A stretch of DNA of 64,000 bases from Rhizobium lusitanum. Lineage in GTDB: Bacteria > Pseudomonadota > Alphaproteobacteria > Rhizobiales > Rhizobiaceae. Made by a program: the position numbers and the translations under genes. The notes under the pieces were generated by a model. That model was not told where the DNA came from. It ran no database searches and worked only from the letters and a program-made list of their open reading frames with translations. Position 1 is the stretch's first letter, and every line of letters starts with the position of its first letter. Shown piece by piece: positions 46,042-55,698 of the stretch. The DNA is taken from the NCBI RefSeq assembly GCF_014189535.1, contig NZ_CP050308.1, forward strand, positions 3,709,001 to 3,773,000. Direction: 5' to 3'.

Positions 46042-48084
46042 TTATTTCGCGGCGTCCTCGTGAAAATGGTTGTAGACCTGCGTCGCCACGGCTTCAGATA
46101 TGCCTTCAACCGCCATCAGGTCGGAGAGTGCGGCGCGCGACACGGCCTTGGCGGTGCCGAAGTGCTGCAGCAGCGCCCGCTTGCGCGAAGGGCCGATGCC
46201 GCCGATTTCGTCCAGCGGGTTCTTGATCATCTCCTTCTTGCGTCGCGCCCGGTGCGAGCCGATGGCGAAACGATGCGCTTCATCGCGCATGCGCTGGATG
46301 AAGTAGAGCACGGGATCGCGTGGCGGCAGCGTGAAGCTCTCGCGGGAGGCGGCGAAGAAACGCTCGCGGCCGGCATCGCGGTCGACACCCTTGGCAACGC
46401 CGATGGCGATGACGCTGTCGGTGATTCTCAGTTCCTCGAGAATGGTGCGCACCGCCGTCATCTGTCCCTGACCACCGTCGATGAGGATGATATCCGGCCA
46501 GGCGGGGAAGGGCTGATCCGCAGCATCGGCGGCCGGGGTTTCCGCGTTGAGGCTGCGATCCGGCTTGCCCTCTTCCTTCAGCAGGCGGGAGAAGCGCCTT
46601 GTCATGACTTCACGCATCATGCCGAAGTCGTCGCCGGGGGTGATGTCGGTGGATTTGATGTTGAACTTGCGATACTGGCCTTTGACGAAGCCTTCCGGTC
46701 CGGCCACGACCATGCCGCCGACCGCGTTCGTGCCCATGATGTGCGAGTTGTCGTAGATCTCGATGCGCTGCGGCACATAAGGAAGCTGGAAGGTCTCCTT
46801 GAAACCCGCGAGCAGCCGCGATTGCGAGGCTGTCTCGGCAAGCTTACGGCCATGCGCCTCGCGCGCATTGGCAACGACGTGGTCGACCAGATCGCGTTTC
46901 TCACCGCGCTGCGGCACCAGGATAGAGACCTTGTGGCCCGTCTTTTCGCCGAGTGCGGCGGCCAACAGCTCGATCTCTTCCACCGTCTCCGACAACAGGA
47001 TCTGCTTCGGCACCGGCTTATCGTCGTAGAACTGCGCCAGGAAGGAGTTCAGCACCTCGGCGCCTGAAAGCGATGGGTCGGCTTTCGGGAAATAGGCGCG
47101 GTTGCCCCAGTTCTGGCCGGTGCGGAAGAAGAACACCTGGATACAGGAGATGCCACCCTCGTGATGGATCGCGAAGACATCAGCCTCTTCAACGCCTGTG
47201 GGGTTGATGCCCTGATGGCTCTGCACATGCGACAGCGCCGCTAGCCGGTCGCGAAAGACGGCGGCGCGCTCGAAATCAAGATTTTCGGCGGCGGCGTTCA
47301 TCGCCTCGGCCATATGCGCCTTGACGTTCTGGCTCTTGCCGGAAAGGAAGTCCTTCGCCTCCTGCACCAGCTCGGCATAGCCCTCGTCGCTGATCTCATG
47401 GGTGCAGGGGCCGGAACAGCGCTTGATCTGGTGGAGAAGACAGGGCCGGGTGCGGGTTTCGAAGACGCTGTCGGCGCAGGTGCGGATCAGGAAGGCGCGT
47501 TGCAGCGAATTGATGGTGCGTCCGACTGCGCCGGCCGAGGCGAAGGGCCCGAAATATTCGCCCTTGCGAGCCCGCGCACCGCGATGCTTGAAGATGGCGG
47601 GCGCCCGATGATTGCCGGTGATGAGAATATAGGGGAAGGACTTGTCGTCCCGCAGCAACACATTGAAGCGCGGCCGCAAGCGCTTGATCAGATTCGCTTC
47701 CAGCAGCAGCGCTTCCGTCTCGGTGCGGGTGGTAACGAACTCCATATTCGCGGTTTCGCGTACCATGCGGGCGATGCGGTTGGAATGTCCGCGACCGACC
47801 GCATAATTGGCGACACGCTTCTTAAGGCTGCGCGCCTTGCCGACGTAGAGCACGTCGCCGTCTTCGTTGAACATGCGGTAGACACCGGGATTGTTCGGCA
47901 ACCGCTTGACGAATTCGGCAATCAATTCCGCGCCGCTCAGGCCGGTTTCGTTCTTGCCGCCCTCGTTCCAGTCGACGGGCGCCGCAAGCGGAGCGCCGGC
48001 ATCGCCTTCAACCTCGATGTCGTCTTCAATATCTTCTGATTCGTCGTAGAGAACGCCGCCGTCAGGCAGCTTTCGTCCGTTCAT
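46042..48084 (-). CDS. uvrC: Excinuclease ABC subunit C
   Basis: Nuclease of nucleotide excision repair that makes both incisions around a lesion. It has 680 residues, longer than E. coli UvrC (610) through an acidic N-terminal extension of about 55 residues. The GIY-YIG domain starts [20 protein letters not shown] (about 64-83). The UVR motif is [14 protein letters not shown] (about 268). The second nuclease domain contains [17 protein letters not shown] and a RNase H-like Asp. A double helix-hairpin-helix ends the protein. The ATG overlaps the stop of the upstream short-chain reductase gene. Confidence 0.96.
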   Translation of the reverse strand: MNGRKLPDGGVLYDESEDIEDDIEVEGDAGAPLAAPVDWNEGGKNETGLSGAELIAEFVKRLPNNPGVYRMFNEDGDVLYVGKARSLKKRVANYAVGRGHSNRIARMVRETANMEFVTTRTETEALLLEANLIKRLRPRFNVLLRDDKSFPYILITGNHRAPAIFKHRGARARKGEYFGPFASAGAVGRTINSLQRAFLIRTCADSVFETRTRPCLLHQIKRCSGPCTHEISDEGYAELVQEAKDFLSGKSQNVKAHMAEAMNAAAENLDFERAAVFRDRLAALSHVQSHQGINPTGVEEADVFAIHHEGGISCIQVFFFRTGQNWGNRAYFPKADPSLSGAEVLNSFLAQFYDDKPVPKQILLSETVEEIELLAAALGEKTGHKVSILVPQRGEKRDLVDHVVANAREAHGRKLAETASQSRLLAGFKETFQLPYVPQRIEIYDNSHIMGTNAVGGMVVAGPEGFVKGQYRKFNIKSTDITPGDDFGMMREVMTRRFSRLLKEEGKPDRSLNAETPAADAADQPFPAWPDIILIDGGQGQMTAVRTILEELRITDSVIAIGVAKGVDRDAGRERFFAASRESFTLPPRDPVLYFIQRMRDEAHRFAIGSHRARRKKEMIKNPLDEIGGIGPSRKRALLQHFGTAKAVSRAALSDLMAVEGISEAVATQVYNHFHEDAAK

Positions 48085-48848
48085 TCCATGCTCTCCGCCA
48101 CATCAGGCGTTTCCCAGGCAAGATGCTGGCCGCCGTCGAGCGCTATCATTTGGCCTGTGATCGAAGGCGTGTCAAAAAGAAAGCGGACGGTACGGCCGAA
48201 TTCCCCAAGCTCGGGCGCGGCCTTCAATATAAGCCCGTCGATCTGCGCCTGAAAGTCCTCTTCCGTCTGCCGCACGCTGCGCACAGTCGGGCCCGGGCCG
48301 ATGGCGTTGACACGGATGCGCGGCGCGAAGCTCTGCGCCATCGTCTGGGTCGCCGTCCAAAGCGCCGCCTTCGACAATGTATAAGAGTAGAAGCGCGGGT
48401 TCAGCGCCCAGACGCGCTGGTCGACGATGTTGACGATCAGCCCGGGAACGTCGTCCGGAAGCTGCCGCGCGAAATCGGCAGCGAGAATTGAGGGCGCGCG
48501 GACATGCACAGCGAAATGCGCGTCGAAAGCTTCGGCGTCGAATCGGTCGGCAGAATCACCCTGGAAAACCGAGGCATTATTGACCAGCAGATCCAGCGGT
48601 CCGAGCTCAGAAACGACCCTTTCGATCAGTGTCGATGTCTCTGCCGAATTTTGTAGGTCGGCCTTGATCGCAATCGCCTTTTTGCCCTTCTGCCGCAATG
48701 TTGCCACGATCTCGGCCGCCTCGGCAATCGATTGGTTGGCGTGCAGCGCCACCGCAAAGCCGTTCGCCGACAAATCCTCGGCCATTGCTCGGCCTATTCT
48801 TTTTGATGCACCCGTTATCAGCGCGGTGCGTAGTTTTTCCTGGCTCAA
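48081..48848 (-). CDS. Short-chain reductase, FolM/PTR1-like
   Basis: NAD(P)-dependent short-chain dehydrogenase/reductase of 255 residues. The cofactor motif is TGASKRIG (13-20), with the KRIG variation that is common in FolM and pteridine reductase PTR1. NNASVF is the middle motif, and the catalytic pair is in YTLSKAAL (Tyr/Lys about 155-160). [10 protein letters not shown] and [13 protein letters not shown] follow. A dihydromonapterin or dihydrofolate reductase role is plausible but unproven. It overlaps uvrC by four bases (ATGA), so it is translated first. Confidence 0.85.
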   Translation of the reverse strand: MSQEKLRTALITGASKRIGRAMAEDLSANGFAVALHANQSIAEAAEIVATLRQKGKKAIAIKADLQNSAETSTLIERVVSELGPLDLLVNNASVFQGDSADRFDAEAFDAHFAVHVRAPSILAADFARQLPDDVPGLIVNIVDQRVWALNPRFYSYTLSKAALWTATQTMAQSFAPRIRVNAIGPGPTVRSVRQTEEDFQAQIDGLILKAAPELGEFGRTVRFLFDTPSITGQMIALDGGQHLAWETPDVAESME

Positions 48849-49211
48849 GATGCTGCCTTTTCCTCGCCGTTACCCAACAGAAGCTCATATAGGGCGTCGA
48901 TACACCATATGAAATGGTGCTTTTGCAACACAAGCGGCGACGATGACCAGTGTAAAGCTTTAGATATATTTGAAGTAAAATAAGTATACGCGCTTTAATC
49001 ATTCGTTATGGTTAACAATTCGTCTGTTGCGTTGAAGCAACATCGAAATTCAGCCACGCCTGTGCCACAATGATATCATAATTTAGCTCTTCGATTTCCT
49101 CATTTGCATTCCAATTTCAGTGTCGATCCGGGAGGGACATTTTGTAATTGCTCGTGGTGCTCCGAAGTCGACAAAAGTAGACCAGGAACACGAGCCTGAA
49201 AGGAGAAAAGT
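48849..49211. other. Regulatory gap upstream of ropB
   Basis: This 363-base AT-rich gap is divergent between the short-chain reductase gene and ropB. It contains an inverted repeat CACCAT-N5-ATGGTG (48903-48919) and a longer dyad at 49017-49050. I see no coding frame and no tRNA. Confidence 0.5.
49017..49050. promoter_or_regulatory. Extended dyad upstream of ropB
   Basis: The core TGTTGC-N6-GCAACA (49025-49042) is perfect. Outer arms AATTCG and CGAAATT continue the symmetry imperfectly. It lies about 160 bases before the ropB ATG. It may be a regulator site or a leader hairpin. Confidence 0.4.
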
Positions 49212-49847
49212 ATGCGTACTCTTATTAAGACCCTCATGGTCTCCGCTTTCGCTCTCGGCGGTATCAATGCAGCTTATGCAGCTGATGCCGTAGAGCAGAT
49301 TCCGCAGCCGCCTGTTGCACAGGACGCGGCGCCGGCTATCAACAACTGGTCAGGTTTCTACATCGGTGGTGCAGGCGACTGGCAGAAGGGTGAATTCCAC
49401 AAGCGCACTGGCAACGCCTATGGTTTCGGCGGCCAGGCCTTCACCGGTTACAACTGGCAGCAGGGCCAGATCGTATACGGCGTTGAAGCTGACCTCGGCT
49501 ACTCCGGTTTGGACGCGAGCCGCAACGGCCTGACTGCCAAGAACGGCGTCAATGGCTCGGTTCGCGGCCGTCTCGGCTACGACTTCAACCCATTCATGCT
49601 GTACGGCACGGCCGGTCTGGCTGTCGGCCAGAACAAGCTTTCCGACGACACCTCGTCTGACAGCAAGACTGCTGTTGGCTACACGGTTGGTGCCGGTGCT
49701 GAAACCTTCATCACCAGCAACGTAACGGCTCGTATCGAATATCGTTACACCGACTACGGCAAGGAAAAGTTCGGTCTCGACTCTGGCAACTTTTCGCGCG
49801 GCTACGACGAGCAGAGCGTCAAGGTCGGTGTTGGCGTAAAGTTCTAA
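49212..49847 (+). CDS. ropB: RopB/Omp25-family outer membrane protein
   Basis: Small outer membrane beta-barrel of 211 residues with a signal peptide cut after AYA (residue 23). The mature start has a proline-rich linker (PQPPVAQDAAP), then the barrel with the family parts WSGFYIGGAG, YGVEADLGYS, GSVRGRLGYD and ARIEYRYTDYG. It ends in the terminal Phe (VGVGVKF) needed for Bam recognition. Omp25/RopB proteins are abundant surface proteins of Rhizobiales linked to envelope integrity and host interaction. A strong GAAAGGAG precedes the ATG. A strong terminator follows. Confidence 0.88.
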   Translation: MRTLIKTLMVSAFALGGINAAYAADAVEQIPQPPVAQDAAPAINNWSGFYIGGAGDWQKGEFHKRTGNAYGFGGQAFTGYNWQQGQIVYGVEADLGYSGLDASRNGLTAKNGVNGSVRGRLGYDFNPFMLYGTAGLAVGQNKLSDDTSSDSKTAVGYTVGAGAETFITSNVTARIEYRYTDYGKEKFGLDSGNFSRGYDEQSVKVGVGVKF

Positions 49848-49868
49848 TCTGACAGAATTGTCTGACGA

Positions 49869-49900
49869 AGAAGCCGGGGTTTTGCCCCGGCTTTTTTTGT
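49869..49900 (+). terminator. ropB: Terminator after ropB
   Basis: A 9-bp stem (AAGCCGGGG / CCCCGGCTT, 5-base loop) is followed by a run of T residues. It lies 24 bases past the ropB stop and is a textbook intrinsic terminator. Confidence 0.92.
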
Positions 49901-50008
49901 TTTTGAATAATTCCCACACGTTCGTTGTTCTGAGGGATTTTCAACTTTGCCGTTTGAATTTTTTGCCGACTCTCGTCTATATGGTTGTGGTTCGGTGAGG
50001 GCATATAC

Positions 50009-51232
50009 ATGGCGAAGTGGCTTTACGGGGTAGGGAACGGCTATCTGGGGCCGGTTGAAGAAGATGAGATACGCGCACTGATCCACTCGGGAACGGTGAA
50101 AGGCGAAACGCTGCTGTGGACATCTGGGGCGGATAGATGGTTACGTGCCCAGGACGTTGAGGAGTTTGCGAGCGCTTTCGTGCAGCCGCAATCTTTGCCG
50201 ACACCGCCCCCGCTGCCAAACGCGCCGGCGGTATCCATAGTCGAAAACGTCAATGTACCGAGTCCTGCGCGCCCGTGGCCGCGTTTCTGGGCGAGATTAA
50301 TCGACAATTCTATCGTGCTGCCGGTGCTTGGGTTTGCGCTTTCGTTTACAAGCGCGCGTTACGCTCCCGTTTTGTATTTCAAAATTGTAGAAATGAACGG
50401 TGCCGTCTGGGGGTTCTGTCTCTTGCCACTCGCAGCTTTAGTGCTTGCGCTGACAATGGCACTGACGGGGACAACGCCAGGCAAAGCAATATTGGGTATA
50501 CGTGTGTCCGCCTCAAAGAACCAAGGTAGGTTAAAATTTTTTCTCGTTCGGGAGGTAAAGGTCTGGCTGGCAGGTCTCGGGCTTGGTATCCCAATCTTTG
50601 GATTGTTTACCCAGATCTACCAATACAGCCAAGTGACGGCCGGAAAACCAGCGAGCTATGATCAAGGCGGAACGGACGTCGTTGGAAAGCCGTCGAAATT
50701 CCGGGTTGGGGTAGGAATACTTTTCGCTTTGAGCCTGTACTGTTTCTTAACGTACCTGCAAGCCGAAGATCTATGGGCCAATCGCAATATTCACGCGGCC
50801 CGACTTTGGGCCAATCCCGTCAACAATCGCTCCGCCCCCATTGCCAGGATGTGGCAAGTGCAAGAGGTGACGACAAACAGTGGTCGTGTGTTTTATTTCG
50901 CGGCGAACGCGCAACTCGCAGAAGCGCTCTTTGGTTATGAACAGTTGGAGTTGGATGGACTTAAAAACCTTACCTATGCCAACGCCCTTCAGAGCACGCT
51001 CGCTGCGGATATTAGCATTAGCTCGGAGTGGGAGCCTGTGATCGTTTACGGATACCCTGCTCTTCGCGCCGTTGGTAAGAGTATCAGGGACAATGATACG
51101 AACGTGGAGATTACCGTTGCGGTTACCAAGAGGCATGCCTGGAGAACGCTTGTTTTCGCGCGCGGGCGTCCAGTAGAGGACTTGCCGGGTAAGAACGAAT
51201 TTGTTCAAGCCGTATTCAGTACGGCTGATTGA
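50009..51232 (+). CDS. GYF-RDD membrane protein
   Basis: A 407-residue protein with an unusual domain set. Residues 1-55 form a GYF_2 domain (KWLYGVGNGYLGPVEEDEI, with a W-x-W-like pattern near LLWTSGADRWLRA). A Pro-rich linker (LPTPPPLP, about 69-79) follows. An RDD domain covers about 93-215, starting RFWARLIDNSIVLPVLG and containing TTPGKAILGIRV. One more helix lies near 240-260, and the last 145 residues are a soluble domain of unknown type. GGTGAGGGC precedes the ATG. Codon use is less GC-rich than the neighbours. Function unknown; GYF domains bind proline-rich partners. Confidence 0.82.
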   Translation: MAKWLYGVGNGYLGPVEEDEIRALIHSGTVKGETLLWTSGADRWLRAQDVEEFASAFVQPQSLPTPPPLPNAPAVSIVENVNVPSPARPWPRFWARLIDNSIVLPVLGFALSFTSARYAPVLYFKIVEMNGAVWGFCLLPLAALVLALTMALTGTTPGKAILGIRVSASKNQGRLKFFLVREVKVWLAGLGLGIPIFGLFTQIYQYSQVTAGKPASYDQGGTDVVGKPSKFRVGVGILFALSLYCFLTYLQAEDLWANRNIHAARLWANPVNNRSAPIARMWQVQEVTTNSGRVFYFAANAQLAEALFGYEQLELDGLKNLTYANALQSTLAADISISSEWEPVIVYGYPALRAVGKSIRDNDTNVEITVAVTKRHAWRTLVFARGRPVEDLPGKNEFVQAVFSTAD

Positions 51233-51276
51233 AGCGATTTATTGAAGAAAACCGTGGATTATCGGGCGCTAATGGG

Positions 51277-51873
51277 TCAGGCCTGCGGCTTCATTGCCTG
51301 ATAGTCGGGGAAGTGTTTTTCGAACTTGCGCACCCAGGCGATCAGGTCGGCGTGATCCGCTTCCCATTCTCCTTCGAACCGCAGTTGCAGATAGCCGAGC
51401 AGGGATGCCAGGGCGAAGTGCCCGCCATGCAGCCTCTTGCCGATCTTCGGCGGCTCGGCATTGAGATGGGTGAGGGCGCGGCCGACCTTCGTCCACTGCC
51501 GGTCGATCCAGGGCTGATGCTGCTTGTCCGGATCGCGCAGGCGGCGTTCATAGACGATCGCCAGGAGGCATTCGTTGGCGCCATCGCAAAGCGCTTCCAG
51601 CACCTCGGCTTCGGTGCGCTTGCTATCCTTGGCAGGGTAGAGCTTCTTGCCTTTCCGTCGATGGAAATATTGCATGATGGTGCGGCTGTCGAAGATCGCT
51701 TCGCCGTCATCCGTCAATAGTGTCGGGATCTTGCCGAGCGGATTGTTGTCGACCAGCACGTTCGGCCCAGCATTGGTGTCGACGCGGATTTCGTTGATCT
51801 CGATGCCGAGATGCCGCGCGGCCATCCGCACCTTGCTGGAAAAAGGGGAGGTGGGCGAGCAGAGCAGCTTCAT
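51277..51873 (-). CDS. Glutathione S-transferase family protein
   Basis: A 198-residue cytoplasmic protein with the thioredoxin-like N-terminal domain MKLLCSPTSPFSSKVRMAA, a Ser/Thr-rich loop that may hold the catalytic residue, and NPLGKIPTLLTDDG (cis-Pro about 50). DSRTIMQYF completes the glutathione-binding site. The all-alpha C-terminal domain follows. The start is at MKLLCSP, with AGGTGA upstream. Substrate unknown. It converges with the GYF-RDD gene and follows rlmJ on the same strand. Confidence 0.9.
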   Translation of the reverse strand: MKLLCSPTSPFSSKVRMAARHLGIEINEIRVDTNAGPNVLVDNNPLGKIPTLLTDDGEAIFDSRTIMQYFHRRKGKKLYPAKDSKRTEAEVLEALCDGANECLLAIVYERRLRDPDKQHQPWIDRQWTKVGRALTHLNAEPPKIGKRLHGGHFALASLLGYLQLRFEGEWEADHADLIAWVRKFEKHFPDYQAMKPQA

Positions 51874-51904
51874 GGATTCACCTGTAATATGTGCGGAATG
51901 AAAT

Positions 51905-52756
51905 TCAGTGTTCGCCGCGCAGCCAGAACGCCCGTTGCGAGGCAAAACGGTCCTGCGCCAGCATATCTTTCAGCGCCGGCAGCAGCGCGTGCAGCTCGTC
52001 CTTCAGCGTGAAGGGCGGGTTGACGATGATGAGGCCGGAGCCGGTCAGCCCGGTAAATCCGCGGTCGCTTTTGACCGTCAGTTCGGCACAGAGGATCTTT
52101 GGGATCTCCGATGCCTGCAGCGCCTCGTGGAAGGCTTTGATCGGCGCATCCTTCTTGATCGGATACCAGAGGCAATAGGTGCCGCCGGGAAAACGGCGCC
52201 AGGCTTTGGCAAGGCCATCCGCCAGTCGCTCATATTCGCCGTCTTCCTCGAAAGGCGGGTCGACCAGCACGATGCCGCGCTTTTCCTTCGGCGGCAGATG
52301 CGCGCCGAGCGCCAGCCAGCCGTCGAGCTCGGTGATGCGTGCATGATGGTCGCCCTCGAACAGCCGGTGCAGCCGTTGGAAGTCCTCGGGGTGCAGCTCC
52401 ATGGCCGACAGCCGGTCCTGCGGGCGGAACAGCATGCGGGCGAGCTTCGGCGAGCCGGGATAGAACTGCAGGCCGCCATCGGGATTGAGCTCGCGAACGG
52501 CGGTCAGATAGGGCTCCAGCAGATCGGCGAGCTGTGGCACGAGTTCGGCGTCGAGAAGCCGGCCGATACCATCCTGCCATTCGCCGGTCTTCTGCGCCTC
52601 CTCCGAAGAGAGATCGTAGAGCCCGATGCCGGCATGGGTATCCAGAACACGGAATGCCTTGTCCTTGTTCTGCATGTAGCGGACGAGCCGGGCGAGCACC
52701 GCGTGCTTGAGCACATCGGCGAAATTGCCTGCGTGGTAGATATGCCGATAGTTCAT
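51905..52756 (-). CDS. rlmJ: 23S rRNA adenine-2030 N6-methyltransferase RlmJ
   Basis: SAM-dependent rRNA methyltransferase of 283 residues. The family start is MNYRHIYHAGNFADVLKHAV, followed by DTHAGIGLYDL (SAM motif, about 39-49). The catalytic motif IV is DPPFE (about 165-169) in GIVLVDPPFEEDGEYERL. The C-terminal segment contains GLIIVNPPF. It methylates A2030 of 23S rRNA in E. coli. It is divergent from the molybdopterin oxidoreductase gene, with a small gap. Confidence 0.93.
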   Translation of the reverse strand: MNYRHIYHAGNFADVLKHAVLARLVRYMQNKDKAFRVLDTHAGIGLYDLSSEEAQKTGEWQDGIGRLLDAELVPQLADLLEPYLTAVRELNPDGGLQFYPGSPKLARMLFRPQDRLSAMELHPEDFQRLHRLFEGDHHARITELDGWLALGAHLPPKEKRGIVLVDPPFEEDGEYERLADGLAKAWRRFPGGTYCLWYPIKKDAPIKAFHEALQASEIPKILCAELTVKSDRGFTGLTGSGLIIVNPPFTLKDELHALLPALKDMLAQDRFASQRAFWLRGEH

Positions 52757-52837
52757 TTTCGGTGAAGTCCGTATGAATTGTTGCGATGGGCGAGATTATG
52801 CCTTTTTGCCGGACATGGCTTGAAATATACAAATACG

Positions 52838-54961
52838 ATGAACATTGCGACCCCCATTCCAGCCAAATCCAAGATAGGCCACACAGCCTGTCCGCACGAC
52901 TGTCCCTCCACCTGCGCCCTGGAGATCGATCTGACCGAGGATGGCAAGGTCGGTCGCGTACGCGGCGCGCGGGACCATTCCTATACGGCAGGCGTCATTT
53001 GCGCCAAGGTCGCTCGTTACGCCGAGCGGCTTTATCATCCCGATCGGCTGATGAAGCCTGTGCGCCGCGCTGGCGCCAAGGGCGAGGGGCGCTGGCAGGA
53101 ACTCTCCTGGGACGACGCGCTGGACGAGATCGCCAATGCCTTCATCAAGGCCGAGGTGAAGGATGGCAGCGAAGCGGTCTGGCCCTACTACTACGCAGGC
53201 ACCATGGGCCTCGTGCAGCGCGATTCGATAAATCGCCTGCGTCACGCCAAGCGCTATTCCGGCTTCTTCTCTTCGATCTGTACCAATCCCGCCTGGACCG
53301 GCTTTACCATGGCGACGGGCACGCTTCGTGGTCCGGATCCTCACGAAATGGGCCGTACCGACTGCGTTGTCATCTGGGGGACCAATGCGGTTGCTACCCA
53401 GGTCAATGTGATGACCCATGCGGTGAAGTCGCGAAAAGAGCGCGGCGCCAAGATCGTCGTCATCGATATCTACGACAACCCGACGATGAAGCAGGCCGAC
53501 CTGGCGCTGATCGTCAAGCCGGGCACGGATGCGGCACTTGCCTGCGCCGTCATGCACGTCGCCTTCCGCGATGGTTATGCCGACCGTGCCTATATGGCAA
53601 AATATGCCGACGATCCCGCCGGTCTGGAAGCGCATCTGAAGACGAAGACACCGGAATGGGCGGCAGCGATTACCGGCCTGTCCGTGGATGAGATCGAAGC
53701 CTTCGCAAAGCTCGTCGGCACGACGAAGAAAACTTACTTTCGTCTCGGCTACGGCTTCACCCGCCAGCGCAACGGCGCCGTCGCCATGCACGCGGCGGCC
53801 TCGATCGCCACGGTGCTCGGCTCCTGGCTGTATGAGGGCGGCGGTGCCTTTCATTCCAACAGCGATATTTTTCGCATGGACAGCAGTGAGTTGACCGGCC
53901 GGTCGATGCTGGATCAGGATATCCGCATGATCGACCAGTCGCAGATCGGCCGGGCGCTCACAGGCGATGCCGTGGCGCTACGTCATCGCGGGCCGGTGAC
54001 GGCCATGCTGATCCAGAACACCAATCCGGTGAACATCGCGCCAGAACAGCGGCTGGTGAAGCGCGGCTTTGCCCGCAACGATCTTTTCGTCGCAGTGCAC
54101 GAGCAATTCATGACGGATACCGCCGAGATGGCCGATATCGTCATCCCGGCCACCATGTTCGTCGAGCATGACGATATCTACCGTGCCGGCGGCCAGAACC
54201 ACATCCTGCTCGGCCCCAAGCTGGTCGAGCCGCCTTCGACGGTGCGCAGCAATCTCTTCGTCATCGAGGAGCTGGCGAAACGCCTTGGCGTCGCCGATCG
54301 TCCAGGCTTTGGTTTCTCCGCGCGCGAAATGGTCGACCGTCTCCTGTCGGATAGCGACCTGCCGGACTACGACTACTTCCTCGAGCACAAATGGTTCGAC
54401 CGCCAGCCGGCTTTCGAGGAGGCGCACTTCCTCAACGGCTTCGCCCATTCCGACGGCAGGTTCCGTTTCCGTCCCGACTGGGTCAACCAGCCCGCTCCGA
54501 ACCGCCCGCCGGACGCCGTTGGCCTGCTTGGCCCGCACATCGAACTGCCGGAATTTCCGGATCAGGTCGATGTCATCGAAGTTGCCGATGAGGATCACCC
54601 CTTCCGTCTCGCGACTTCGCCGGCGCGCAATTTCCTCAATTCGAGCTTTGCCGAAACCAAGACCTCACGCCAGAAGGAAGGCCGCCCGGAGGTGATGATC
54701 AATCCGGCGGACGCCACGGCGCTTGACGTTATCGATGGTGATCTCGTGCAGATCGGCAATGTCAGGGGCGATATCCGCATCCATGCGCGCATTACGACGG
54801 AAGTGAAACCCGGCGTGCTGATCGCCGAGGGGCTGTGGCCGAACAAGGCGCATGTGGACGGCGAGGGGATCAATGTGCTTACCGGCGCCGATCCCGTTGC
54901 GCCCTATGGAGGTGCTGCCGTTCACGACAACAAGGTCTGGCTGCGCAAGGATGTGAGATGA
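52838..54961 (+). CDS. Molybdopterin-dependent oxidoreductase, cytoplasmic
   Basis: A 707-residue enzyme of the DMSO reductase/FdhF superfamily. The N-terminal Fe-S cluster ligands are Cys18, Cys22, Cys26 (CPHDCPSTC) and Cys55 (GVICAKV). The molybdopterin domains follow, with RYSGFFSSICTNPAWTGF around 145 and GTNAVATQV. The C-terminal cap contains LATSPARNFLNSSF. No Tat signal is present, so it is cytoplasmic. The substrate is unknown. The start is set at MNIATPIPAK because earlier in-frame codons look non-coding, although the ribosome site is weak. Its stop overlaps the nudK ATG. Confidence 0.88.
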   Translation: MNIATPIPAKSKIGHTACPHDCPSTCALEIDLTEDGKVGRVRGARDHSYTAGVICAKVARYAERLYHPDRLMKPVRRAGAKGEGRWQELSWDDALDEIANAFIKAEVKDGSEAVWPYYYAGTMGLVQRDSINRLRHAKRYSGFFSSICTNPAWTGFTMATGTLRGPDPHEMGRTDCVVIWGTNAVATQVNVMTHAVKSRKERGAKIVVIDIYDNPTMKQADLALIVKPGTDAALACAVMHVAFRDGYADRAYMAKYADDPAGLEAHLKTKTPEWAAAITGLSVDEIEAFAKLVGTTKKTYFRLGYGFTRQRNGAVAMHAAASIATVLGSWLYEGGGAFHSNSDIFRMDSSELTGRSMLDQDIRMIDQSQIGRALTGDAVALRHRGPVTAMLIQNTNPVNIAPEQRLVKRGFARNDLFVAVHEQFMTDTAEMADIVIPATMFVEHDDIYRAGGQNHILLGPKLVEPPSTVRSNLFVIEELAKRLGVADRPGFGFSAREMVDRLLSDSDLPDYDYFLEHKWFDRQPAFEEAHFLNGFAHSDGRFRFRPDWVNQPAPNRPPDAVGLLGPHIELPEFPDQVDVIEVADEDHPFRLATSPARNFLNSSFAETKTSRQKEGRPEVMINPADATALDVIDGDLVQIGNVRGDIRIHARITTEVKPGVLIAEGLWPNKAHVDGEGINVLTGADPVAPYGGAAVHDNKVWLRKDVR

Positions 54962-55551
54962 CGAAGTTCGAGAAAGCCAAGGTCGAGATCGTCAACGAGA
55001 CGACGCTCTCGGATCAATGGACGCGGCTCAGCAGCTACGACATCGACTATACGGATTCCGCCGGCGAGACGCACCGGCTGAAGCGGGAGATCTATCACCG
55101 CACGCCGGCCGCCTGCATCCTGCTCTATGATCCCAAGCGCGAGACGGTCATCCTCGTGCGGCAGTTCCGCCTGCCGGCCTATCTCACCGGATTTCCCGCC
55201 TGGATGATCGAAGTCCCGGCCGGCTTACTCGATGGCGATCATCCGGAAGAAGCAATCCGCCGCGAGGCGATGGAGGAAACCGGTTTCCGCGTCCGCGATA
55301 TCAGGTTTCTTTTCAAGACATTCACCTCGCCCGGCGCGGTCACCGAAATCATCCATTTCTTCGCCGCTGTTGTCGACACCACGGACCGTGTCGCCGAGGG
55401 CGGCGGCTTGACCGACGAACACGAGGATATCGAGGTGCTCGAAGTCCGTTTGGCCGATGCGGTGGCGATGATCGAAGCCGGCGAGATCTACGACGCCAAG
55501 ACGGTCATGTTGTTGCAATGGGCCGCCTTGAACAAGACAAGCTTGGGGTAA
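54958..55551 (+). CDS. nudK: NUDIX pyrophosphatase, NudK type
   Basis: Hydrolase of 197 residues in the GDP-mannose pyrophosphatase group. It resembles E. coli NudK in order and spacing: LKREIYHRTPAACILLY, VRQFRLPAYLTGFP, the Nudix core REAMEETGF (about 102-110), SPGAVTEIIHFFAA, EHEDIEVLEV and DAKTVMLLQWA. The Nudix box is one residue shorter before the REUxEE block than in ADP-ribose pyrophosphatases. NudK cuts GDP-mannose to GMP and mannose-1-phosphate. The ATG overlaps the stop of the molybdopterin enzyme gene, which is a curious coupling. Confidence 0.82.
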   Translation: MTKFEKAKVEIVNETTLSDQWTRLSSYDIDYTDSAGETHRLKREIYHRTPAACILLYDPKRETVILVRQFRLPAYLTGFPAWMIEVPAGLLDGDHPEEAIRREAMEETGFRVRDIRFLFKTFTSPGAVTEIIHFFAAVVDTTDRVAEGGGLTDEHEDIEVLEVRLADAVAMIEAGEIYDAKTVMLLQWAALNKTSLG

Positions 55552-55617
55552 ATTGTTTGGTGTGCGAGTGCACCGTCAATCGGTGCCGCGATCTTCATCA
55601 CGGTGTCACGAATTGCG

Positions 55618-55644
55618 CCTATCGGGAGGCGATCGCCGGATAGG
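55618..55644. other. Palindromic hairpin between nudK and phnM
   Basis: A perfect 10-bp palindrome GGCGATCGCC (55628-55637) is enclosed by arms CCTATC (55618-55623) and GATAGG (55639-55644). It lies 67 bases past the nudK stop and 55 bases before the phnM ATG. Without a T-run it could be an operator or a structured RNA end. Confidence 0.4.
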
Positions 55645-55698
55645 TCCGGACCATTGTCATATATTTGATACGATTGACGCTATTTCAGGAGAAAGCCG

